A stretch of 64,000 bases of DNA from CAYVWB01 sp964455395 (GCA_964455395.1 CAYVWB010000013.1:1-64000); one strand, 5' to 3'. Positions 25,487-34,781 are shown, numbered from the stretch's first letter. The notes: generated from the sequence alone by a model not told the origin. Numbers and translations: made by a program.

Positions 25487-26551
25487 TTATCCGCAGCTGC
25501 GATCCACGGGGCCCAGCAGCGTCAGTCCGGTGGGCGCGGTGTCCGGCTGCACGGTCAAGTCGGGGTCGCGCACGGGGAACCGGCCAGCGACCGGCGGCAG
25601 CTTGCCGGAAGGGCCCACGCGGCCGTGGTGGATGGTCACGTGGTCTGCTTCGAAGCAGAGGGTCAGGGGCTCGGGGACGTCGTCCTGCTCCGTGGCGGGG
25701 TCGCAGTCGTCCGGCGCGCAGAGGTTCGGGGCGGCCTGCGGGGTGAAGCGCTCCACCTCGCCGGTGCTTCGGGTCACGCGTATGGCGTCCAGCACCGTGG
25801 AAAGCCGCCTCACGGCTCCGGCCTCGTCGAAGGCCAGGGAGTTCACGTCGCCGGAAACGCCTTCCGGGTCGGGATCGAAAGCGCGCAAGGGTCCGATGGG
25901 CGTCTCCACTGCAGCCTGTTTGGCGGGCTCCAGGGTCGCCACGCTCCCGTTCGGATGGAAGGAGACCCCCACCCGGGCGAGGACAGGGCCTTGCGGGGTC
26001 TGCACGGTGAGTGTTTCACCGGGCCAGAGCGTGAGGCTGCGCATGGCGCCATCCGGCCAGAAGGCGATGTTGATGAGGCGCACGGCTTCAGGCGCGTCCT
26101 GGGGGCGGTGTTTCGGCTGCGCCGGCGCCGGCAGGGGGATGGCCAAAGGCTCTGCGAGCCGCATTTCGTCTTGCCATGTCCAGTAGGCGGAGAGCTTGCC
26201 GTCCAGGGGAAAGAGTCGCTTCAGGGCGCCGTCCGGGTGGAAGTGGAGCAGTTCGGCGCGCAAGGGCCCGAGGGGCGTCTGCACGGTCTGCGCTTCCTGG
26301 AGCGCGACGCCGACAAGACGGCCTTGGGGGTCCAGCTTGAGGCTTGGCATGGTGGGTCGGCGGGAGTCCTCGTCGCCATGCTGCAGCGGGACGAACTCGC
26401 CGATGTCCATGGGCAGAACGCACGGTTCCGGGGTGAAGAGCCGCTCCGGGGCGCCGTCCGGGTGGCGCGTCCAGAGGACGGCGCGCAGTTCGACGGCGGG
26501 GCAGTGCGCTGTGGCGGGCAGCGTGAGTGTGAAGGATTCGTCGTGGGGCAT
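25487..26551 (-). CDS. Repeat protein with MORN-like FxPDGxxxxL units, third gene of the ParA operon
   Basis: A 354-residue protein made of related units: FHPDGALKRLFPLDG, FWPDGAMRSLTLWPGE, FHPNGSVATLEPAKQ, alternating with VQTPLGPLRAE, VQTPQGPVLAR and VETPIGPLRAF. The spacing and glycines resemble the beta-hairpins of MORN-type repeats, though the sequence is not a standard MORN. No signal peptide is visible, so it is probably cytoplasmic. It starts 2 bases after the ParA gene stop and is surely co-transcribed with it. Function unknown; the coupling suggests it is a partner or cargo of the ParA ATPase. Confidence 0.6.
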   Translation of the reverse strand: MPHDESFTLTLPATAHCPAVELRAVLWTRHPDGAPERLFTPEPCVLPMDIGEFVPLQHGDEDSRRPTMPSLKLDPQGRLVGVALQEAQTVQTPLGPLRAELLHFHPDGALKRLFPLDGKLSAYWTWQDEMRLAEPLAIPLPAPAQPKHRPQDAPEAVRLINIAFWPDGAMRSLTLWPGETLTVQTPQGPVLARVGVSFHPNGSVATLEPAKQAAVETPIGPLRAFDPDPEGVSGDVNSLAFDEAGAVRRLSTVLDAIRVTRSTGEVERFTPQAAPNLCAPDDCDPATEQDDVPEPLTLCFEADHVTIHHGRVGPSGKLPPVAGRFPVRDPDLTVQPDTAPTGLTLLGPVDRSCG

Positions 26552-26553
26552 GG

Positions 26554-27420
26554 TCAGATCTCGTCTGTTCGGAGCACGTCTTTGATGAGATCCTTGTAGT
26601 CTTCCACGACCTTGTCGCCGCCGGCGTATTCATAGATGGTCATGCCGTAGGCTGGAGCCTCCGCCAAGCGCGTGCTGAAGCGGATGGGCGTGCAGATGTA
26701 CTTGCCGTAGAACTTTTCCAGGCTGCGGAGAATGGCTTTGGAGTTCTCCGTGGGCTTGGAGAGAAAGATGGGCAGGATGTGCCGCAGCCGGATTTCCTTG
26801 TTGTGCTGGCGCAGCTGGGAGAAGCTCTTGAGAAACTCGGAGAGGCCTTGGATGGGCATGATCTCCATGGAGACGGGGACGACGAGCTCCTTGGCGTAGA
26901 AGAGCACGTTGACGGTGATGGTGTCCCAGCTGGGGGACGTGTCCATGATGATGAAATCGTAGTTCTTTTCGAGGGGCGCAAGCTTGCTGGCCAGCAGCTT
27001 CTCGCCGCCGAAGTCCATGCGGGTGATGTAGCGCTTCACCCCGGCAAGGCCGCGGCCGCCCACCAGCAACCAGAGGTTCTCGCGGGCTTTCACCACGGCG
27101 TCTTGTTCCGCAGCGTCGTCCATGAGGAACTTGGCGAGGCCATCGTTGCCGTTGACGCCGAGCATGTAGGCGGTCTGGCCTTGGGTGTCCGTATCCACCA
27201 GCAGCACCCTGTGGCCGTTGAGGGCAAGGCCGGCGGCCAAGGTGACAGCCGTGGTGGTTTTGCCCACGCCGCCTTTGGTGATCATGATGGCGAGCCGACG
27301 CGCGTTCTTGAGGGTGAAGCGATGGTCGCAGGACTCGCAGCGCACCGCGACGTTGCCGCGGGGCAGCTTGGAGGCGTCCACCACGCGGCGTTTCTTGCAG
27401 TTGGGACAGACGATTTCCAT
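26554..27420 (-). CDS. ParA/MinD-type ATPase with N-terminal zinc ribbon
   Basis: A 288-residue protein. Residues 5-31 carry two CxxC pairs (CPNC, CESC) in the MJ0042-type zinc-ribbon arrangement. The deviant Walker A KGGVGKTTTA (49-58) follows, then VLLVDTDTQGQTAYML and the switch IIMDTSPSWDT, as in ParA-family position-determining ATPases. No parB or origin lies nearby. The upstream gene encodes a ribbon-helix-helix-like protein, a common partner type, and the downstream gene encodes a repeat protein. This looks like an orphan ParA that positions a cellular structure rather than a replicon. Confidence 0.82.
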   Translation of the reverse strand: MEIVCPNCKKRRVVDASKLPRGNVAVRCESCDHRFTLKNARRLAIMITKGGVGKTTTAVTLAAGLALNGHRVLLVDTDTQGQTAYMLGVNGNDGLAKFLMDDAAEQDAVVKARENLWLLVGGRGLAGVKRYITRMDFGGEKLLASKLAPLEKNYDFIIMDTSPSWDTITVNVLFYAKELVVPVSMEIMPIQGLSEFLKSFSQLRQHNKEIRLRHILPIFLSKPTENSKAILRSLEKFYGKYICTPIRFSTRLAEAPAYGMTIYEYAGGDKVVEDYKDLIKDVLRTDEI

Positions 27421-27442
27421 GGCGCGCGACCCTTGGCTGCGG

Positions 27443-27937
27443 TTACATCTTGCGCTGGATGTTCTTCATCAGCAGCTTGAGCATCAGGCTGTTCTTGCCT
27501 TTCATCTCGAATTCCCGCAGGGCGATGCGCAAAGCGATGGTGACGATGTCGGACATGGTCACGTGGGAGCGCAATTCTTCCGGCGCGAGCTTCTTGGCTT
27601 GGTGTTTGGCGGAGCGCAGCCGGATGTGGAGCTTGTTGGGGAAGTAGATGGTGGCTTTCTTCTTGTCGCGGGGGCCGCCGCTGAGCCGGAAGGAGCGGTA
27701 CTCCATATCCGGTTCGCGATCTTCCGCTTCATCCAGTAGTGCGGCGCGGCCGGCGGGTCCCAGCTCCGCATGGAGGTCCGTCAACCGGAACGCACGGTGA
27801 TGCGTTTGCTCCAGCTCCTTGGGGTCGCGGTAGAGCAACGTGTTGAGATCCTCGGCGTCGGGCAAGGTCTCATCAGACTGCGCATTGCTCAGGAGGTCCG
27901 AGAGGATATCGTGTTTCTTCGCGTCATCGTCCGTCAT
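27443..27937 (-). CDS. Ribbon-helix-helix-like protein, probable ParA partner
   Basis: A 164-residue protein. The first 90 residues are acidic and probably flexible. Residues about 95-150 (KKATIYFPNKLHIRLRSAKH, then TMSDIVTIALRIALREFEMK) have the strand plus two-helix pattern of ribbon-helix-helix DNA-binding proteins. It is the first gene of a three-gene operon, 22 bases upstream of the ParA-like gene. ParA proteins often pair with RHH adaptors (ParG, omega), so it may load or stimulate the ATPase. This assignment is inference from pattern and position. Confidence 0.55.
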   Translation of the reverse strand: MTDDDAKKHDILSDLLSNAQSDETLPDAEDLNTLLYRDPKELEQTHHRAFRLTDLHAELGPAGRAALLDEAEDREPDMEYRSFRLSGGPRDKKKATIYFPNKLHIRLRSAKHQAKKLAPEELRSHVTMSDIVTIALRIALREFEMKGKNSLMLKLLMKNIQRKM

Positions 27938-28065
27938 AAGGGCACACCTCGGGGGATGGCGGGCGGGGCTTTGCGTCGTGGTCGGCGGACCAGCCTGCTC
28001 ACGTCATCAGGCTGTCCTGGCGGGACCATGGTAGCCCAGAGCCGCGCAAAAGGCCAGCATACGGG

Positions 28066-29463
28066 CTATTCCGTCCCCGACGCAGCGGGGCCGCCGCCAT
28101 GGTCGCGCTCCATCATCTTGATGAGCTCCTCGTAGGACTGCTCTTCATCGATGGTGAAGGGCTCGCCGTCGCTCAAGGCGAGGCTGGCGGCGCTCTTGTC
28201 CGTGGCGTCAGCGGCGCCGTAATTGCGGGGAACGTCGCGCATGCGTTGCTGAAGAGCGACGTCATCCGTGGCTTCGAAGGCGGCTTCATCCATATGGAAG
28301 CCCAGCGTCTCCGGCTCGGGCGCGCGGCTCGGCTTGCTCCGGGCGGCGGCGCCCGTTTGCGGCAAGGAGACCTCGGGCGAGAGGATGTCGTAATCCACCA
28401 ACCGGGAGCGACCCACCGCTTCCGGCTCCGAAGCCCGGCCTTGCTGGAAGGCCACGGAGGGCGGCACGAAGCGCTCCTTGCGATCCAGGAACTCCTCCCG
28501 GTAGCGCTCGAAGGTGAACATGCCCTCCGCCTGCCCCATGGCCACGATGTTGTCCAGCTGGGAGAGCTTGTTCTCCCGCAGGGTGTTCTTCACCGAAGTC
28601 GAATTGCGCAGGATGGAAAGAATGGGGAGCCGGTAGCCCAGTTTGGGCATCATTTCCAGCTGCTGCACGATGACCGCGATGAGGCTGGAGGCCAGCTGGA
28701 AGCGCACCAGCTCCTGCGCCTCCATGGGGAAGGCGTTGCAGAAACGGTAGATGGCTTCCTCCGGCGTGCTGGCGTGCAGCGTGCCGAAGACCAGATGGCC
28801 GGATTCCGCGATGTTCAACGTCTGCCGCATGATCTCCTTCTCGCGCAGCTCTCCGATGAGGATGACGTCCGGCATCTGCCGCAAGGCGTCGTAGAGGCCG
28901 CGTTCGAAGTCCTGGAAGTGGACGCCGAGCTCGCGCTGCTCCACGAAGGAGCGAACGGAGCGGAAGCGGTATTCGATGGGGTCTTCCAGGGTGAGGATGT
29001 GCGCTTCCCGGCTGCGGTTGATCTCGTTGAGCATGGCCGCGATGGTGGAGGTCTTGCCGCTGCCGGTGGCGCCGCAGAACAGGATGAGCCCCGAGCGCTT
29101 CTTGAGGATCTCGTGCAGGGTGGGGTGCAGGTTCAAATTGTCGATGGTGGGGGGAGAGCCCGGCAGAAACCGGAACGTGTAGCTCAACCCGCGCTGGGTG
29201 GCGACCACGTTGCACCGCATGCTGGAGCCGGCCAGGAAGAGGCCGAAATCCACGGACCAACGCGCGCGCAGCGTCTTCAGGTGGCGGACCTCCAGGATGG
29301 CTTCCGCCAGAGCGTCGCACTCTTCCACGGTGTAGACGATGTTCTTTTGCGGATAACAGACGCCGTTCTTCCGGAAGATGGCGGGGTGCTCGCCTGTCAG
29401 ATGCAGGTCGGAGACGCCTTGTTCCGTGCAGGCGCGGATGATCTTCTCCAGTCGTTGCTTCAT
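28066..29463 (-). CDS. PilT/PilU-type twitching motility ATPase
   Basis: A 465-residue hexameric ATPase of the type IV pilus retraction class. It has a PilT N-terminal domain (about 1-110), Walker A FCGATGSGKTSTIAAML, the Asp box LEDPIEYRF, a Walker B-type strand DVILIGELREKE (usually GEMRD) and the His box GHLVFGTLHAS. The C-terminal 120 residues are longer than in typical PilT (about 345 residues), acidic and probably disordered, which is closer to PilU. Its start has a GGGGAA site. Upstream on the same strand are an EAL-CBS-GGDEF protein and a response regulator, hinting at c-di-GMP control of retraction. Confidence 0.87.
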   Translation of the reverse strand: MKQRLEKIIRACTEQGVSDLHLTGEHPAIFRKNGVCYPQKNIVYTVEECDALAEAILEVRHLKTLRARWSVDFGLFLAGSSMRCNVVATQRGLSYTFRFLPGSPPTIDNLNLHPTLHEILKKRSGLILFCGATGSGKTSTIAAMLNEINRSREAHILTLEDPIEYRFRSVRSFVEQRELGVHFQDFERGLYDALRQMPDVILIGELREKEIMRQTLNIAESGHLVFGTLHASTPEEAIYRFCNAFPMEAQELVRFQLASSLIAVIVQQLEMMPKLGYRLPILSILRNSTSVKNTLRENKLSQLDNIVAMGQAEGMFTFERYREEFLDRKERFVPPSVAFQQGRASEPEAVGRSRLVDYDILSPEVSLPQTGAAARSKPSRAPEPETLGFHMDEAAFEATDDVALQQRMRDVPRNYGAADATDKSAASLALSDGEPFTIDEEQSYEELIKMMERDHGGGPAASGTE

Positions 29464-29840
29464 GGGTCGCGTTCCCCTTGTGTTCCTGCGCTGCGCTGAC
29501 ATTGATCCGGCGCTGTCACATCGTTGATTCGTTGAAGCGCTGGCGCTGCTGCATGCGGTTTCGGCGCGCGGCTTCCTTGCGCAGACGCACCCAGCATGTC
29601 AGCGCCCGCATCCTGCATGCTGCAGGAAAACCGACGTCCCACATAAAACGCACGCACGCCTCGCTTTTCCACACTATCATGCACCACACAATGCGCTGCG
29701 TGTCAAGGAGTGCTGCGCCCGGAAAACCCCCTCGGGAAAGCTTCGCGCGCCGCCTGCATGCCATGTCGGAGCCGCAGCTTCCGTTTCCCGAAGTCCCGGA
29801 GCGCAACGACGCGCACGGTTCGAGCAGGCTTCATCACCCC
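29464..29840. other. Intergenic region upstream of the pilT-like gene
   Basis: 377 bases between the EAL-CBS-GGDEF gene and the pilT-like gene, both on the minus strand. It must hold a promoter for pilT, but I see no clear -35/-10 pair or sigma-54 box. There is a CCTGCATGCTGCAGG near-palindrome at about 29609-29623. No open frame looks real. Confidence 0.5.
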
Positions 29841-32141
29841 TCAGAAGGGTTCGCGCACGATGGCGTCGCCCACGATTTCCTTGGCGCGTTTTTTCACGTC
29901 GGCCATGCGCGCGGAGAGCTTGGCCATGGAGAACGCGCCGGTGAAGTCGCAGTCCACCACGGCGATGGAGAGGGACGTGAGCGGGTAGCGGCCCACCTGA
30001 CCGTCGCGGCCTTTGCCGACGATGAAGCCGCGCTCCACGTCATCCTGGGTGTACATGCGGGGGACTTCCTTGCGGAAGAGGGCCGTGGCTTCATCGCAGA
30101 CGGCGCGCGCGTGTTCCGGCGCGAGCAGCAGCACGAAGTCGTCGCCGCCGATGTGCCCCACGAAGTCGGCGGAGTCGCCGGCGCGCTCCACGGCGCGGTT
30201 CAGCACTTCCGCGGTCAACAGCAGGATGCGGTCCCCCCGCTCGAAACCGTAGACGTCGTTGTAGACCTTGAAGTGGTCGAGATCGACGTAGGTGACGGCG
30301 GTGGGCTCGCCAAGCTTGGCGCGGCGTTCTATTTCCCGTTCGATGACCACGTTCCCCGGCAGCCCAGAGAGGGGGTTGGCGCCTTTGGCCAGCTCCACTT
30401 GCATCAAGGCGAGCTGGTCCAGCATGCCTTGCACGGAGACGAGCCCCACCAGCGCTTCCTCCTCCACCACGATGATGTCGTCGTAGACTTTTTCGCTGTC
30501 GCGGGACATGGCCAGCCGCGCGGTTTCCTCCACGGCTGTGGAGCCCTCCACCACCAGCGGCGCCGTGTCCATGATGCGCTCGACCTCCCGGTGGTAGTAG
30601 AGGGACATGCCGAACTGCGTGGAGAGGTGCCGGTCCGTGTTGTACTGCATCAACAAGCCTATGGGCTTCGGTCCCTGCGTGACCACCACGCTGGTCTGCG
30701 GGGGGGTGTCCGCCAGCATTTCCTTGATCTCCCGGACAGTGGTGCGGGGGGAGGCGGTGTACGCGGGTTTGGCGAGGTCCTTGATGGGAAAACCGTACTG
30801 GGAAGATGCGCGCAGGGAGAAGAAATTCGACTTGAGGGGTATGGAAACGCTCTCCGAGGATCTCTCCGGCGCGGGCTCGCCCAGCAGCCGGCCTTGCCCG
30901 CCAGCTACGCCCATGGAGACGAGGGAAGAAAGCTCCGTGTCCCGTTCAACCCCCACGGCGATGACGTGCGCGTCCAGCTTGCCGGCGAGGTGCACCAGCG
31001 TCTCCACCATGCAGCGGTGGAAGGGATTGGAGTCCACCCCGCCAATGAGGCCGATGTCGATCTTGATGTAATCCGGCCGGATCTGCGTGATGGCGCGCAA
31101 GCTCGAATCCCCGGAGCCGACGTCGTCAATGGCCACATGGAAACCCTTGCGACGAAACTGCTGCAGGGCTTGATGGAACATGGTCATGTCGTGGAAGCCT
31201 TGGCGTTCCGCGAACTCCAGCACTACATCGCCGGGCTGCAAGCCGTGGGGCTCCACCAGCGCCAGCAAGTGTTCCGGCGAAAACCCCGGCGAGGAAAGCT
31301 CACTGGAGAGGTTGTTCAGGAAGAGCTTCTGCCCGGGTCGGATGGGCCCCAGGTTGCGCAGAGCCGCTTCCCGACAGAGCGCCTCCAGCTCGAAGGCGGC
31401 GTCCAGTTCCTCCGCGAGCTTGAAGAGCGCTTGCGGCCGCTCCAGGACGCTGTCCGCCGGCCCGCGGCTGAACGCTTCCCACCCCAGCACCTGTCCGGTG
31501 CGGAAATCGTACACCGGCTGGTAGAGGGTGGAGACCCCGCCGCGCTCCAGAATGCTCCGGAACTCATCGTACAGCGGCAGATTCTTCAGCTCGCCGGGAC
31601 GGCTGGCCTGCCGCCTGGCGTGACAATACGCCCTGAAGAACGCCTGCGGGAGAGGCCCCTGGTCCCGTGGAGGGAGATGCGCAAACCCAGCGCGCACCTC
31701 GCCCACGCCACGCACGGAGCGCAACAAGGCGGCGTCCAGCCGTTCACGTATCTGAATGCGGAAGAGCTGCGCTGCGCTGGCGAATGCCACAGCGTCTCTG
31801 GTGATGCGAAAGACGAGCAGGACCGTGGAGAAATCGACGCGTTCCAAGCACAGCAGCACTGCTTCCGGAAAGATCTCCGGGAGCTGGCGCATGGCTTCGA
31901 ACTCCAGGGTGTCCATCACGCTGGGACCCAGAAGCTCCTGGTCCGCCGAGCGTAAGGCGTAGAACTCCGCCAGCTCCAGCGTCACCAGCCCTATGTGCGC
32001 GTGGGTGTACTCCTTCTCCAACGTGCGCCGCTCCCGCTCGTCCAGCAGGGAAAGCAACGCGGCGCAACTGGCTGCGCAGGAAGACTCCACGGTTTCCGTG
32101 TAGCGCAGGCGTTTGGAGATGTACCGTTTCAGGGCGGCCAT
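29841..32141 (-). CDS. EAL-CBS-GGDEF c-di-GMP signalling protein
   Basis: A 766-residue cytoplasmic protein: helical N-terminus (1-190), EAL domain (about 190-430), a CBS pair region (about 480-590) and GGDEF domain (about 600-760). The EAL signature is E222-A-F; EITE, DDFGTG and AEGVE read as EFAE, DDVGSG and AVGVE, so phosphodiesterase activity is doubtful. The cyclase signature reads HIGGDDF rather than GGDEF or GGEEF. The CBS pair could sense adenylates. The ATG at 32141 has GGAGG close upstream and removes a 47-residue spurious extension. It lies between the response regulator and PilT genes. Confidence 0.83.
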   Translation of the reverse strand: MAALKRYISKRLRYTETVESSCAASCAALLSLLDERERRTLEKEYTHAHIGLVTLELAEFYALRSADQELLGPSVMDTLEFEAMRQLPEIFPEAVLLCLERVDFSTVLLVFRITRDAVAFASAAQLFRIQIRERLDAALLRSVRGVGEVRAGFAHLPPRDQGPLPQAFFRAYCHARRQASRPGELKNLPLYDEFRSILERGGVSTLYQPVYDFRTGQVLGWEAFSRGPADSVLERPQALFKLAEELDAAFELEALCREAALRNLGPIRPGQKLFLNNLSSELSSPGFSPEHLLALVEPHGLQPGDVVLEFAERQGFHDMTMFHQALQQFRRKGFHVAIDDVGSGDSSLRAITQIRPDYIKIDIGLIGGVDSNPFHRCMVETLVHLAGKLDAHVIAVGVERDTELSSLVSMGVAGGQGRLLGEPAPERSSESVSIPLKSNFFSLRASSQYGFPIKDLAKPAYTASPRTTVREIKEMLADTPPQTSVVVTQGPKPIGLLMQYNTDRHLSTQFGMSLYYHREVERIMDTAPLVVEGSTAVEETARLAMSRDSEKVYDDIIVVEEEALVGLVSVQGMLDQLALMQVELAKGANPLSGLPGNVVIEREIERRAKLGEPTAVTYVDLDHFKVYNDVYGFERGDRILLLTAEVLNRAVERAGDSADFVGHIGGDDFVLLLAPEHARAVCDEATALFRKEVPRMYTQDDVERGFIVGKGRDGQVGRYPLTSLSIAVVDCDFTGAFSMAKLSARMADVKKRAKEIVGDAIVREPF

Positions 32142-32419
32142 GGGTCCTCCTCGCGGCGCGCCGGCCCGGAGTGCGGAAGGCCCTTCCCCCTGATGAACGA
32201 AGGAACGCGCGGGGCGAACGAAGTGTACGGAGCGGAAACCGCCCCAGCCGAGCGAGGCGTCATCCTCGGCGGCGGCCCCCATGGCGACTGTAGGGAAAGA
32301 TCGTTACATATGTATGACGCATGACCAGCGGGGCCATCGGCCCCGGGACAACAGCGCCGTCCCGGCGCGGGGACGCCGTGCGGGCCGCCCCGGCGCGGGG
32401 AGGGAGGGTGCGGAGGTGG

Positions 32420-32806
32420 TCAATCCACGATCTGGAGCAGCTCCTTGGCCAGCTCCACCACTTCATCCGGATCGAATGGTTTCGTCATGTAATCGTAGGC
32501 GCCGATCTCCAAGCCCTTGCGACGGTCCGCTTCCTGCCCCTTGGCCGTCAGCAGCACGATGATGGTGTCTTTCAGCTCGGAATCTTCCTTGACGGCGCGA
32601 CAGACTTCATAGCCGTTCATGCGCGGCATCATGATATCCAGAAAGACGGCTTGCGGGCGCTGCTCACGGATAATCTGCAGACCCTCCTCGCCGTCCGAGG
32701 CGGTGAGGATCTCCACGGCGAACTCCTCTTCCAGATCTTCCAGGGCCTGCTCCAGCAGGGTGCGGATATGCAGCTCGTCTTCGACAATGAGCAGCTTCTT
32801 TCCCAT
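32420..32806 (-). CDS. Single-domain response regulator (CheY-like receiver)
   Basis: A 128-residue stand-alone receiver: KKLLIVEDELHIRTLLEQAL (acidic pocket), AVFLDIMMPRMNGYEV (phospho-acceptor Asp), LLTAKGQEAD (switch Thr) and DYMTKPFDPDE (conserved Lys). There is no output domain, so it acts by protein contact. It is the first gene upstream of the EAL-CBS-GGDEF and PilT genes on the minus strand, separated by 278 bases that contain a GGGGCC/GGCCCC hairpin (32330-32344). The cognate kinase is not in the window. Confidence 0.92.
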   Translation of the reverse strand: MGKKLLIVEDELHIRTLLEQALEDLEEEFAVEILTASDGEEGLQIIREQRPQAVFLDIMMPRMNGYEVCRAVKEDSELKDTIIVLLTAKGQEADRRKGLEIGAYDYMTKPFDPDEVVELAKELLQIVD

Positions 32807-32975
32807 GCGAAAACTCCGTCGCCCCCCGGCGCCATGGTTGAAGAAAAGTGCGGCCTGCGCCTGTGCTCCGCGCACAAGGCGCCCCGGAAAAGCCGGCATG
32901 GACGTCGCCGGCTGCGCGACCGCGCGACATCCCCTTCAGTATAGCGTATTCGCACGTGGAACGCCACACCATCGA

Positions 32976-34193
32976 TCAGGGATGAATCGGGATGGCGACG
33001 TACGCCAACCGCGTCACGGGGTGTGTGTCGGTCAGCAGCAGCGCGCCGAGCGTCTCCCCCCTCCCCTCCTCGCCTGCTCCGTGCTGGCCATGACGGCGCA
33101 ACAAGGCGAGGCCTTCCCAATTGTTGGGCAAAAAACCCATGGCGAGCTGGACGGGAGGCCGCGACGCCAAGGTGAACCCTGCGCCGGAGCGTGTGGGCGG
33201 CGTCAACGCGACCAACCGCTCCACGGCCTCCGTGGCGGCGTGGCTCGCGCCTTCGCCGTACCGCGCCGCAAGGGGATCGGCGGCGGGGTTCAGCACGCGT
33301 CGCTGCCCCGGCCAGAAGACGTTCGTCACCCACAGCGTCGGCTCGGTGGTCGCGATGTCCTCTGCCGAGGCCGCCGTCACCCGGTATTCCAGCGCCGGAA
33401 AAGGAATCTCGCCCAGGGGCTCGCCATCCAGGCTGAAGACGTGGGCCACGGGCTGCGGCGTCACGCGCCGGCCGTTCGCCTCATACAAAATGTAGAGTCG
33501 ATCGCCCGCCACCGCAGCGGCCTCGAAACCCATGTTGCGCAGGGCCGAGGGCGCCGCCAGCGGGACGAGGCGGGGATTGAGCCGCAGCGTTCCCGCTTCC
33601 ACCCAGCCCAGAACGAGGAAGCCCACCATGCCGCGCCGGTCCGGACTGCGCGCTTCGATGACCAGATAGATACGACCCCCGGCCGCGGCCACCGCCTCGA
33701 AGCCTTCATACCGCGCGCCGCGGGCGCGCACGGCTTCGACCACGGCTGCATAGTCGCCGGGGTGCATCGGCAGCGGCTCCGGAGTGAGGAAGACGCGCCG
33801 ACGGGAGTCGAGCGCCGCCTCCACGGCGGTGCGCTGCAGGAGGAAAAACCGCGGCGGCTGGGGAGCGCCGTCACGCTCCGGTGCGAAATCGGGGTACTGG
33901 GGCGCCAGGAGGAGCGCGGGACCCTGCGGGGTGTCGATCCACGTCATGCCGGAAAACTGTGCGCGTGGAGAGGCCGCCTCCCCATCCAGACTGAGATGAC
34001 GCACCCGGGCCTCGGCAGGAGAGACCGCAGCCGGCTGCGGGGCCGTGTCGTGGGAAGACGTCTGCGCCGTGCTCATGACAGGGCCGACCGCGCCGACTCC
34101 GCAGCCAAGCGTCACCATCATCAACAGGAGCAACGCCCGCTGCGCCCGCTGCGCCCGGTGGACCCGGTCTCGAGGCGACGCCGACGGCCTCAT
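32976..34193 (-). CDS. Putative lipoprotein with beta-propeller/esterase-like phytase features
   Basis: A 405-residue protein with an N-terminal export signal ending in a lipobox-like VTLGC. The rest contains repeated strands with recurring motifs: YEGFEAVAAAGGRIYLVIEA, NMGFEAAAVAGDRLYILYEA and FLPNNWEGLALL near the end. The NNWEGLALL element and the repeat pattern resemble the esterase-like phytase domain family, a beta-propeller. Function is not established. Its ATG overlaps the stop of the membrane-protein gene at 34190-34666 (ATGA), so the two are translationally coupled. Confidence 0.55.
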   Translation of the reverse strand: MRPSASPRDRVHRAQRAQRALLLLMMVTLGCGVGAVGPVMSTAQTSSHDTAPQPAAVSPAEARVRHLSLDGEAASPRAQFSGMTWIDTPQGPALLLAPQYPDFAPERDGAPQPPRFFLLQRTAVEAALDSRRRVFLTPEPLPMHPGDYAAVVEAVRARGARYEGFEAVAAAGGRIYLVIEARSPDRRGMVGFLVLGWVEAGTLRLNPRLVPLAAPSALRNMGFEAAAVAGDRLYILYEANGRRVTPQPVAHVFSLDGEPLGEIPFPALEYRVTAASAEDIATTEPTLWVTNVFWPGQRRVLNPAADPLAARYGEGASHAATEAVERLVALTPPTRSGAGFTLASRPPVQLAMGFLPNNWEGLALLRRHGQHGAGEEGRGETLGALLLTDTHPVTRLAYVAIPIHP

Positions 34194-34666
34194 GCTTTCC
34201 CTTCGGCCGCCTTGGCCTGGGCCTTGCCCAGCAGCGCGCCGAGAATCGCGCCGCCCGGAGCCGTGAGCCAGCCGCAGACAATGAGGCTGAAAAGACTGTA
34301 AGCGGCGGCGCCCCACGCCGCGACGAGGGGATCGGCCGGGGGTTCGCCGAGGGAGCTGACAGGGCTCCCCGTGAGTTGATAGGCGATCCATGAGCCGGCG
34401 AGCATCAGGAACCAGGTTATCCAGTGTCCCAGCACGCCGGCGAGGAATCCGGCAAACGCCCCGCGCGCCGGCCCCGGTCTGGCCGCGGCCACGACACGCC
34501 AGCAGAGCCCCCCGGCGCTGGCGGCGCCCAGAGCGCTGGCCAGCCAGAAAAGCTCATAGCCTTGGCCGATGGCGTTCAACGAGACCCACCCCCCGGCGGC
34601 GGCGCCCACAGGCGCGCACGCTGCGGCCATCACAAGGGAGCGACGGAGGAGCAGACGCTGCGGCAT
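34190..34666 (-). CDS. Small membrane protein of unknown function
   Basis: A 158-residue hydrophobic protein with about four membrane segments: LVMAAACAPVGAAAGGW, YELFWLASALGAASAGGL, a central FAGFLAGVLGHWITWFLMLA and YSLFSLIVCGWLTAPGGAIL. Small residues and glycine zippers dominate. It ends in a short Lys/Ala tail. It is coupled to the downstream lipoprotein gene by an ATGA overlap. I do not recognise the family. Confidence 0.6.
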   Translation of the reverse strand: MPQRLLLRRSLVMAAACAPVGAAAGGWVSLNAIGQGYELFWLASALGAASAGGLCWRVVAAARPGPARGAFAGFLAGVLGHWITWFLMLAGSWIAYQLTGSPVSSLGEPPADPLVAAWGAAAYSLFSLIVCGWLTAPGGAILGALLGKAQAKAAEGKA

Positions 34667-34781
34667 GACGGGTTCTCCGGGAAGCGGACGGGGCAGGTTG
34701 GCGTGGTGTGGACAACCGGGGGTCGGGATGGGCTTGGGGCCGGGACGCCGAGGGCTGTGCGCGCGACCGATTCAGCAGAGG

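Noticed and set aside
29478..31955. 825-residue plus-strand frame
   Set aside because: Antisense to the EAL-CBS-GGDEF gene, His/Gly/Val-rich, with no motif; a product of high GC at third codon positions.
32330..32344. GGGGCC-ATC-GGCCCC hairpin between response regulator and EAL-CBS-GGDEF genes
   Set aside because: Strong short stem but no T tract on the minus strand; not enough to call a terminator.
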